NCBI GenBank assembly: GCA_032622095.1
Contig: CP136065.1
Location: 66,085,031-66,149,030, forward strand
Length of the DNA stretch: 64,000 bases
Direction: 5' to 3'
DNA from: Siphonodentalium dalli
Taxonomy: Eukaryota > Mollusca > Scaphopoda > Gadilida > Siphonodentaliidae
Position 1 is the first letter of the stretch; each line of letters opens with the position of its first letter. The position numbers and the translations under genes are program-made. The notes beneath the pieces were generated by a model that did no database searches, was not told where the DNA came from, and saw nothing but the letters and a program-made list of their open reading frames with translations. Shown piece after piece: positions 25,201 through 37,200 of the stretch.

Positions 25201-28200
25201 TTAACCTAATCATAACCGGTTAACCGCGACCATCATTACCCTAAGTAAGAGATTGAATACACTGGTCACTATATCGGCAAAACAAGTGTTTATTACGTGT
25301 CCCGGAAACGTTGATATACATGCGATCACAAATGATGTCTTGGTCGTACAATGCGGTCCCGTTACGGTGATCAAATAGTGGTAAATGTGTATAAATTAAT
25401 TCAGTTTTGAGCCCAAACAAACTAAAATATAATATATATTAGTAAAGCGCTAGTATATAGATGTTTACGGGAGTTCCGCACTGCATAAACAATGCTTGCT
25501 TGCAAAATCTTCAGCGACGAAATATAGTTCCTTCCTCGTGTATATCCCGGACACGATTAGCCCAAACTCCAAGGTAATGAAGGTAGGTATACTGTTGTTT
25601 AGTAATGTTTACTAGTGTTTGGGAATAGGTAGGTATGTATTAATCACAGTGGCTCCACGATGTTACTTCAATTATTTAATAAACAAATTCAAACAAAATT
25701 AAATCGTCGTGATTCATTACACAAGCCCCAGCCAGTGTTTAGGAAATGAAGCTATCGAACACATCACTAGATATACTCTGAGTTCCCACTCCCAGTAGGC
25801 CTATGTGTTTTTTTCTGGATGTGCGACTTCATATTGGATGTTGATCAATCCAATAAACGAATCGCGTTCAGCAGGCCTTGCATTCCGCCAATTTTTTTTT
25901 CTTTCGTCATCTTCAATTAGGACTAAATGTCCCCAAACGTTCAATTTCCGTTTTTGTAGGTCTTCTGCCATCGCTTTGAGACAAACTAATGATAATGACA
26001 AGGGGGGGGGGGGGGGGGACACTTTCATGAAAACAGACAGACTATTGATGACGTAGTAAAAGTCTAGACTTGATTGCTTTGATGTATGCCGCGGTGCGCG
26101 TGCAGCCGGAACGTCATATAGTGCCGCCAAAGGAAATTGGCATTTAATGTGTAGCAAGTGTTTCGCAGACTGACAGAGTGTAATTGTTGGTTTCATGTCG
26201 GGAAAAGCCTGCGGTGATCAAACGGGCTTGTGTTGTGGGGTATATGAATACACAATCAACTGTCCAAATCGCTTCTAAGCGGCTTCTTATTACTTACTCT
26301 CGTTACTTAAACTTCCGTAAATGATTTAGGCAACATTTATAAGGAGTACTACGATGATAGTATGATCGTTATCAATAGTACGGTTATCCGGTTGTGGTCT
26401 CCTCCAACCGGTTGACACGCGTAACCGGATATCCGGACAACCATCCCAGCACTAGTAGTGTCCAGGGCGGACAGACATACAGACAAGCTGATTCTTTATA
26501 TACCACCTCATAAGTTCATAACATACATGGGGGGGTGGGTGTGTACAGTCCTTCGAATTTGGAAAACGTAGGTGCGCGATATATCGCTCGGAGCTTTTGG
26601 AATTTGCGCGCGCCTTTTTTGCGGGAGCACAATTTAAATTAACATGGATGAAATGATTACTGAATAAAGACAAACACAATTATAATGATACACACGTGTA
26701 ATTCCAAGTGTGCCTTTGGCAACTTAAAGTGAAAACAGAAATAAAAACATATGTTTATATTGTAGTACAATATCTAGTCCAATAATCCGATTATCTGGCA
26801 ATCCAGGTGAATCTAATCACGGTAATGAGTCCACTTCCGCGTCTGAGAGCGCATGCTCACCAGACTCGCAGTCGCTTAAAACTTCAAACTCGGAAGTGGA
26901 ATCGTTACCGCAATCAGATTCACCGGAATCCGACGAATCAACCGGGGCTCTCTTTCGTTTTGATAGAGTCGGTATTTGAGGAGGCCCCAATGTCCATTTT
27001 TCGCTTTCTCCGAGTCGAGAGATACTGGCTTCGAAGTATAGCTTTGAAGTATAGTTAAACTTAAAACCTAATCTGTGGCAATAATATTCAAATGAATCGG
27101 CGAATCCCGCATGCCGAAACATCAAACGAGGCTGCCAAAGAATTGACACTGTTTTTTGCGGGAACTCGCATGTGCAGCAGTTGTGACGAGGTGTCACCCC
27201 AATCATTGAGTGAGAAAGACGCCGGCGGCCGCTTTGATCTTTGTTATTAAGTTTCGTAATCAACGTCATCGCTACTGAGAAAGATACACGGTGAATAGTC
27301 TTGTCGGCATTTAACCATTGATGTGCTGTTTGTTAAAATCTCGTTCACTGGCTGCAAATTCCGACCCGCGCATTTAATTTTTTCGGCGTGCGCATTTAAT
27401 AACTCGCTGGTATTTAGATCCGCGTGCGCCAAGGCGCGCAAGCGCAATTGCGCGCCTCAAAATCGAAGGACTGGTGTGTATAACTAGCAGTAATTTTCAT
27501 AGACCGAAAAATTTTCTTAGGCAAGAAATATTACTTTGTCTAAATAGCTATTGATCAACATAGTGTATGTTCTACATATTGTAACTTGGCCATGCATTAT
27601 CATAATAGCCTGAATAACTTGATCTATGGAATTTTTTTTGTTCTCAGCTTATTAACCCGTCCACATATGGAGCTTGCTGAAATTTTGCGAAAACCCTGTG
27701 CAAATTATCATATATATGCAAGTCTCCCAAGGGGAGCCTCGCATATATAATAGAATACATTGGCCAAACAATATTTACCTTGACCTTGTAAGCCAGCGCA
27801 TTCTCTTATATATGTGAGACTCCCTATGGCAGACTCACGTATATAAGAGAATGCACTTGCATAGGAACTTTAATGCTGCACAAGTGTCACTCCGTCATGA
27901 AAGGGTAAATTAAGCAGACACCAATTAACAGGACTGCTGGTTCAAATTCCATCAAAAATTTTGGCCGCCAATTTTCACAAGAGTTACTCAGGTGAAAATA
28001 GGCGCCCGAACACGAAATTAAAACTTTTGTGCTAGTAAACCCAAATACTGAATTTCTTTCCATTCAGTTCAAACTTACTAAAGTTATCATCCGGAAAGAA
28101 AAAAGTGAATGGACGCACATCATCATGATTGACAGATCATTACATAATATGTCCCATTTTTTTCTTCAAAAGGAGCGTATAATAAACAGGCATCTTCAGG

Positions 28201-31200
28201 AACATTTGACATACCTTCCTATGAAGCAGTTCCAGAGTGGTTTGTTCTGGTTAGCTAAGTCTGATCCATTATCGCTGAACATTTTTGCCAGTAATGTAGT
28301 CACATGTCTCCGTTCATCTTCTTCATTGCTCTGCAATAAGGATGCCAAGTCATTCAATATGCAAGCCTGCAAATAGTGTGTCTGTCATTTGCAGAATGAG
28401 GCCCCCAGAGGGTGAATTTTAGACACTATCCCACACTGCCGCTAGCGCCTCAACTGCTATTGGAGACCTAGGATAAGATTTTAAGTTCCCCAGTTGAAGT
28501 TGGTGATATAATTATGTTCACCCATTAGTCACCTTGATTATGCATTTTATCTTCTGCAAATTATGGGATATAAAAACTTGTTAGAATGGAAAAAGTAACT
28601 AAAATCAATGTTAATTTGAGACTATAGATACTTCCCAGAAGATGAGGCCTAAGCAGAATGAGGTCCCCAGAGGGTGAATTTGGTGATGCTAGCCTGCTGT
28701 GCAGGATAGCATCACTAAATTCACCCTCTGGGGGGGACCTCATTCTGCAAATGACAGACACACAATTTGTAGGCTTGTCAATATGAATTCCGTTTAAGCC
28801 TTTCATTACTAAATGGATTATCCGCAGGGCCTGATTCAGGTTTTATTTGGGGACACCGGTATATTTTCATTTGGGGACCTAGCACGATATGCCAGAGGCA
28901 TATCCCGAAGGCTGGTGGCCTGAGATGGGGAGGGTCAAGGAGGGGGTGTCCCCCTCCAGGTTGTAGTGGGGGTACTGGGGTCCTCCCCCGGGAAAATTCA
29001 GAAAATTCAAAGGGCTGAGAGTGATTCTGGAGCTATCTCATGCACAAATTCACTTAGTTCTAAGCTCTATATATGGTCAGTTTTCCCAGATTAATTTATG
29101 AATTTCATCCAACTACAGACCTAGGGATTTGAGAATATGAAATAGTCATGAGTATTGAGTAGTGGTCTCTGTTGCTTACTATGATAAGACCCACAAAAGA
29201 CAACTCTAGTGTAACATGTATGACACTCCTTGGCTGTGTAGATGGGACATTTAGCAGGGATCATATTTTCAGGTGGCGGTTTGGAAACTTTAGGAGACAT
29301 AAACACTCTGGGGTGAATTTGTGAGGCCCTGATTCACCGCTTTCTTTATTGCCACGAAAATTGCAACAAGTATTACATATAACTCTTTCAGTGCCAGGGC
29401 TGATGAGATCAGCCCTAAAATAATGAAAATAAAAAAAATATATATATTTTTTGAAAATATTAAATTCTCAAATGGTCCCCAAACCCATGGTCCCCAAACC
29501 TGGTATACCGGCGCCGAAAACAGCCTGGATCAGGCCCTGATCCGATACTGTCATAACAAGCGCACCACCCAGAGTATCCCCTGCCAAAGTGTCTTTCTAC
29601 TGAGGTTTATTAATTTACCAGATGTGGCTTAATTCGAAAGATGTCTTAATCTGGCCAGTGATGACTGAATAAAACCTGCATGAATATAAAACAAATTGGT
29701 TCATATTTGTTTGAGACGTTAGTAATCATTCAGATCCAATAAACAATGGCTGAGATATCTGCGGACTAAAAGAAATGATTTCAAGTTAAACAAGGAAGCA
29801 TAACTCTTAAATGGGAAATGTGAACGTCATTTACCCCTCTTTTGAAAACAGGCATGATGGTGAACATCCATACCAAATTTCAATTAGATCCTGGGAAGGA
29901 TAACTCTAAAATGGAAAATGTGAACGTCATTTATCCCTCTTTGAAAGCAGGCATGATGGTGAATATCCATAACAAATTTAATTTAGATCCTATAATCATT
30001 GGTTGAGATATATATACGGACGGACAATAAACCCATATTTCCAGATAAACATTGATATAAATATGGTGCTGGACATTTGTAGAATGAGGTCCCCAGAGAA
30101 TAAATTTGGCGATGCTAGTCAGCTGTGCGGGGTAGCATCACTATATCACCCTCTGGGACCTCATTCTACAAATGTCCAGCACCATATTATCAGGCCAGGT
30201 AGTGATGGAGGTGCCTGAGAACACATATTTAAATTGAAGTGCTTAATTCTCAAGAAGAATATTATTCAGTAAAATCAGGAAAACACAGCTTAGCATTTTC
30301 TCCCGCAATTCAGAAGATGGGTGTAATATTGCATCCCATACTATAATCATAAGTTGGGTCATTCTCAGACAAAATATCATTGTGGGATAGAACTATGTCC
30401 AGTTACACTTTCATATTCCCATAATTGAACTGAGATGGGGAAATGATCTAAATAAACCTTAAGTTAAAATAGTTCAATATTGAATCAACGATTACAGTCA
30501 CCATAAGCTATAGATAGACAGAATATCTTTTATCACATAATTTGGCCATAAAAGCAGTTTCATAATTATCGGTAATAGACATGTTTAATATCAGCGCGTG
30601 CGATGACGTCACGGCGTTCTTCAAATCACTTGCGATCGCTGTAGTTTATGCTTGTTGTTTTCGATGAATATTTCGCGTTGCTTCGGGTTTATTTGATCAT
30701 GTGATAAAAGGTATCTCACACTCGTCCTATTTTATACGTAATTTATCAACCTCGTCCTCTAAATTCTATTTGAGCCTCGGTAAACCTCGGCTCAAATCGA
30801 ATTTAGTGGACTCGGTTGATAAATTCCGTATAAAATAGAAACTCATGTGAGATCCTCTATTTATTAAAGTGACCTGTGTTTACATGTTTATATAATAAAT
30901 AAAAGTACAAAATATATATGCTTTTTGACAAGTGCAAATTTTAGCATACGTGAATTGAAAATGACGAGTGCATACTTGGGAAGGACTGATGATTGCATGA
31001 AATAAATATGAATCTAACCTTTAATTTGAACTCTAGCTGCGGGAGAACAGCGAACAGGACACTGGGAGATATCTGATTTAGCTCATATATCAGATCATAG
31101 AGGTGAGTGGAAACATCACTTTCTGAAGTTTTCCCCAGCATCAGTGTGTTGTTGAAAAACTGAAGAAGAAAAAAGTTTTTAAAAATAGGATATTGAGACA

Positions 31201-34200
31201 TAAGCTTTCTGAAGCAACAATGCGACCCTGTTAATTAGCAGGAAGTTGCCTGGTCTAATAAATTGCCTAGGCCAGATATTTTACCTCGGCTAAAAAGCCT
31301 GGGAACAGTATAGGCCAATATAAAAATATGCTTGATTCTCATCCCCTTCCGACCCATATTAGTCAGTCTATTCAATCAAATCAGGCCAATTATATCACCT
31401 TGTATTGAATATAACTGACCATGACCATTTAAAATATACTTTAGAGTGGTCAACGCTAAAGTTGTGTATGGCCACATGCTGGTCAATAAGCACTCCAAAG
31501 CACAACCAAATCTAATTATCGCAACAACTCATTGTAGAAATTATAGATTTCTATGAATGGAAAATTTAAGTATTTTTTTACTTCTATAAGGCTCACTAGT
31601 CTGATAATAATTAACCCTTCCATGACTGGAGCTTCCTGAAATATTGCGAAAACCCTGTGCCAATGCATTCTCTTATATATGCAAGTCTCCCAATGGGAGC
31701 CTCGCATATATAAGAGAATACATTGGCCTAACAATATTTACAATGACCGTGTAAGGCAGTGGATTCTTTAATAAATGCGAGGCTCCATATGGGAAACTCA
31801 CATATATAAGAGAATGCACTGGCACAGGATCTGTAATGCTGCACAAACGCAGCTCCCATCATGAAGGGGTTAAGTAACACTCACAATCTGAATATAGGGT
31901 TCTATTGAATTGCTGGTTCTTTTCAGGAGTTCTTTGGCTAAACCATAAGGAATTTTGTGCTTGGACTGAAATATAAATAATTTACAAATTAACAACTAGA
32001 GCCTGAGTTGGGCTGTCCTAATGGGACTAAGGGCAAACAAAACTAAAGATTGGCCTGTCCCAGGTAGGATTAACCCTTTCAGTGCCAAGTCCGATTTTTG
32101 TATCAACCCATATTTCCTTGATCATTTTTCAAATTTATTGATTATAATAATGTGATACATTGATGGAAAGAGCTCTTTCCATCAATGTATCACATTATTA
32201 TAATCAATATATTTGAAAAATGATCAAGGAAATATGGGTTGATACCAAAAATCGGACTTGACACTGAAAGGGTTAAGGTATACCCCCATATTAAACATTT
32301 TCTAAGTCGAAAAATGGGGATAACTCCTCAAAAAATAGTCGGACAGACTTCATAATCGCAGGTGCACAGGTTCCCATGGTACTAACTATATGTGCCAAGT
32401 TAAAAAAAAATTTACCAAAAAATGTAGGAATAAAAGCTCGGATAAAATTGAGTCCATGGACAGACAGATGGCTAAGCTGATTCCAGTATACCCCCCTCAA
32501 ATATGTTTGTTTCAGGTTACATTCCAGAAAAAACAGGGTGAGAGCCAGTGTTCGCACTGGCCCAAAAAAGCTTGAATGATTGTCAACAAAAATAGATTTG
32601 ACACGTCTCTCAATAGCCATTGTGTTGTACATACATGTTTAATTTTTGTCGAGCTATGGTATTGATGGGTGAGAATATTACAAAATGCAGAACGACTTAA
32701 TCACACACACCTTCAAACCGTAGTGAGGTGACTGCATTTTGTGCAACTGCAATTAGCTGCATTCACGGTAATTAGATCCAATTAGTTGCCAAAGATGGCA
32801 ACAGGCCAACACCACTGTCTATGTATGTCAAAGGAGAAATGCCTTTAGCCATTTCTATTTATTTTCCGCATTTGGCATTTATTCTCATTATTACAGGAAT
32901 TTGTAGTGTCAGATATTCGAGAATTCAGTGACTCAGTATAATGCACCAAATGTGATGAACTTCTATAGGTAGTGTTGAAACGATTATCCGACTAATCAAT
33001 GTCGACGTGATTATTAAATTAGTTGAACCCAAAATCTGCTAGTCCATTAATCAGGAAAAAGCAATACCTATATGCTATCATGACAGAAGTGCCATTGCAT
33101 GGCCATATTATCACATAAACTGTAAAAGTTAACACATATTAACTTGTTATAAGCCTTATTGTCGCTGCCATCAGTCATGTACAGGCAGTGAACTCAGTGA
33201 CCTGAACTGAACACAATTTATGCATGCGTGGGCACAGTTTCTTTTATGTCGATCACCCAAAACTTGAAGTGTCGCTGCCGACTGAGCACTATGACACTAT
33301 GTCTAGTTTTGTGTGACGCAATTGATAAGTGATAACTTCTCACTGTGGCACGTGTAATATTAGAGTAATGATGATAGCTTTGAATTGCTTTGTGAGTATC
33401 TCAGGTGCAAGGAATTGACTACTTTTCAGTGACATATACCAAATTGTTGTTATGTAGGGCAATTGGCATGTATATTTGGATTATGTCTCATGTGTATGGG
33501 CTGGCCATCTACATTGTGATTTATCTGTGTTTATATTCAAGCCTGAATTTAATTTTTTGCTCACCACCTGAAAAATGTCAGACACTAACACAGCATCTGA
33601 CATTTTGTCGAAAACGTTTTGCTTTTAAATTTGTTAAGAACATTCAACAAGAATTGAAGCCTTCCTAGTACATTACAGGCATAGCCGCAGCATAATTTTA
33701 ATAATAATACGCAGATGCGGCACATGTATGTGTGCCACTATATTCCATAAAATGATTTACTGTCCGTTATACGATTCCAATCACGCGTTTCGTTCTGCAA
33801 TGATTTCCGTTCTGAGTTTTTCGTATTTTGTATTCTGAGAAATATGTTCTATATATAACTGTTGGGGAATCCGACGAGCATTTTTAAAACTTCCTTATAG
33901 TCAGGTATAGTTTGACAAATTTAGATAGTTTTGTGTTTATTTTAATAGGAAATTAAAACATTGAATTTGTATATTTCTGACATAACCTATAAGACGAATT
34001 TGAAGTAAAATTCACACATAAAATGCCGCCGGACATAACGGCAGACGCAAACTGAAAACCATCGGACATTTGGTAATTTGTATCGGACAATGTCCGTGTC
34101 CGGCCGCTTATATTCAGGCTTGTTTATATTGTTGCAACCATGTGGTCTACATCTGGGCATTGTTTTGTCAGTGTTATGTGTCATCTATGTGGTCTGTCAA

Positions 34201-37200
34201 TTTGTGTGTGACATAATACATTTCTCATTATGTCGCAAGTATAAGGTAATTTATTTAATGTGCCTACTACTAATCTCACGCATAAGGTCTAGTTTTCGGT
34301 ATACTGTTATTAACATAATTAGGATTTACTCTATGTGCGAGTATATCTCATACCATTGTTATGTTTTTCAGCTTGAAGCAATTCAATAAGTGTGCTAGAC
34401 AAGACTAGCGGTTGATTGATCCCTCGCAAAACAGTTATCACGTAGGAAATGTTCAGATAATAAGTTCAACAAATGTTTGTAGAACTTATTATCTAAACAA
34501 ATATCTCAATAAATAGGGTTACTTGCGGCTCCTTCTGCACTTTTATTAGTTAGGGTTAGATCAAACTGTATTGACAATACCTTATTTGGTTCTATGATGT
34601 TCTTGAGGATGATATCAAGCAGCTCTTGTGACACGTTGTCTGCTTCAGCGATTAAAGGCGTCATCATATCCAACATGAAGTTCTTCACCTTCTCAGAATG
34701 CTTGTCACTAGAACATAACCATACATTTAAAGTGGTGATCAAATAGAAATAGAGAATAATCTTCTTTTTTTTTCAACAGCAGCCCTTTTAATTCAGATTG
34801 TTTGGCTTCAGCAATCTGCTACGTCAACCATTTGCCGTGGCCCAGCACATTGCTGATTGCAATAGCCAATTATGAGGGCTGCAACAGTGAAGACGTGTTC
34901 TGAACATAGATATGCAAATTATAATTTGTAGGTTAGAAATGGACTATTACATATACTCCTGATCTGTAAGCTATTCTTGTGCACCGTTATGAAAAATGTA
35001 GACAGGTTACACAGTTCATTTTAAAGGGAATTCATATTCTGAACGTCACCTGAATGTTTTAGTCAGTCGTGTTAAAACATTTATATATCAAGAAACATGC
35101 AAATTATTTATTCTGGAATGTTAGAAATTGATTGCTGCATACTATTAAAGATACATAATCCGAATTAATGCTCCTCAATTACTATATCTTTGGCTTCGGG
35201 ATAACAAATATTTGATTTGAGTTGAGGAACCCACCCATCAAAGCTCAGTTATCAGATATTGATTTTTGAAATCTTTTATTTTTCACCACCTAAAATATTT
35301 GGCGGCCTTGCAAATATTTGACGTGCCGACCGACATACTCTCGGTACTAAATTGCATTGAACAAAATGTTGAAATATATTTTTAGACTCAAGTTGACAGT
35401 GGTTAGCATTATTTTTTGGTAATTAATTGATTCTGATAACTAAAGCGACTTTTGAAGAAATGTTGTTGGTGGAATCTGATAACACGGGGACCATCGAATT
35501 GGATTGTGTAACTATAAACGAGTCTGGATATAGCATGTCTAACATTTGCAGAATAAGAGGTCATCAGAGGGTGAATTCAGTACAGTGGACTAGCATAACC
35601 AAATTCACCCTCTGGGGACCTCATTCTGCTTAGGACTCAAATGCTGCAGTGGAAGACCTAGGATCAGATTGAAGTTCACCAGTTCAATTTGTGGATGTTC
35701 ACTCATCAGTCACCTTGATTGTGCATTTTATCTTCTGCAAATTAGGGGACATATAAACTGAACAGAAGGGAAAAAGTAACTAAAATCAATGTTAATTTGA
35801 GACTATAGATACTTCCCAGAAGATGAGGATTAAGCAGACTGAGGTCCCCAGACGGTGAATTTGGTGATGCTAGCCCACTGTGCAGGATAGCTTCACTAAA
35901 TTCAACATCTGGGGACTTCATTCTGCAAATGTCAGACACACAAATTTTCTTATGATGTAATGATATATATATATATTAAACTAGATATGAAGGTCTGACT
36001 TTTAACCTTCCATGGCTGCACCTTCCTGAAATTAAGTTAATGGCACTTAAAACTCACTTGACAATTTCGAAGAACAACTTGAACATTCCACAAAATATAT
36101 CCTGATTGTCTTCCATATCAATACATATATTGAACGATTTCACCCAAGCCAGATTCTGAAAAAAATATATACAAAATACAATACAATAAAATATCTACGT
36201 AAGGAGACTACACACTGTATACCGATGTTACAAATAAATGAATGGAGCTTCCTTTGGGTGGTAGCATGAGACTATTTAGTCCAAGTCTGCTCATACATGA
36301 ACCAGTTAAGATATTGGGATAGTGAGATGCTGTTTTACGTACAAGAACATTCCGATAGAATTTCTATGATAGAATTTTTATGCCCAGGCCTGGTGGCAGG
36401 AATTGTAGTCTATTTTACTCGACTTTCCCTAACAAATCAATACCTGATGCTATAAATATCGGAAACAGTGACATCTTATGGTCATAATGGTGTATAATAA
36501 TCAAACTTTCATGTTAAATTATGCATAGAATATTCCAGTTTATTAGGACTAACATCGATTTGTTTATCTTTAAACTGAAAGCCAAAGTGTTCCGTTTAAA
36601 TACCAACGATCGAGTACACCCATAAACAAACGAATGCACCCCTTAATAAACATTATTTAGGACATCGTGTGCTGTTAATATATTCCAACGTCCCATCACT
36701 ATTATGTGTTTATTTTTATTGTAAGTGGTCCTATATTACTTATTAGTAAAACATTTCTTACACGGAACGTCTCACGAAAGCGAACAGATGGACACTACAG
36801 TTATCAATCGGAAACCAAAAATGAACAGACCAATAACATAAAAATCAAATCTAATTTTGCAATTCCTTGTCAGACAACAAACCAATATGAGTTATGGCGT
36901 CTGTAAAATGCTCAATAAGGCCAAGCAAAGTCAATTTCAAAGTCATTTATCAGGCCAAAAAAGTCTGAAAAGCATGCGAGCCAGATGTTTTCCATTTCTT
37001 TTCATTTCTGGGGCACGCACCAACGAACTATTCCATATGTCCATTAAAGTTAGTTGATAGATTCCATTCGGAAAAAAATCACCTGATAAAGAATTAAGGA
37101 CACATTTTTTACAGAGTTTGAAGAAGCAATTGATCGGTCGAGTATGAATCGGAAATTATTATGTTCGATCTCAGTTCAGATTAAGTTTGTATAAAAGCGT

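Noticed and set aside
25801-26196. 131-codon minus-strand ORF
   Set aside because: Falls inside the hAT-like element, includes a G/C homopolymer read as Pro/Gly, and the homologous copies are not open.
28029-28376. 115-codon plus-strand ORF
   Set aside because: Antisense shadow of PDS5 exon 8.
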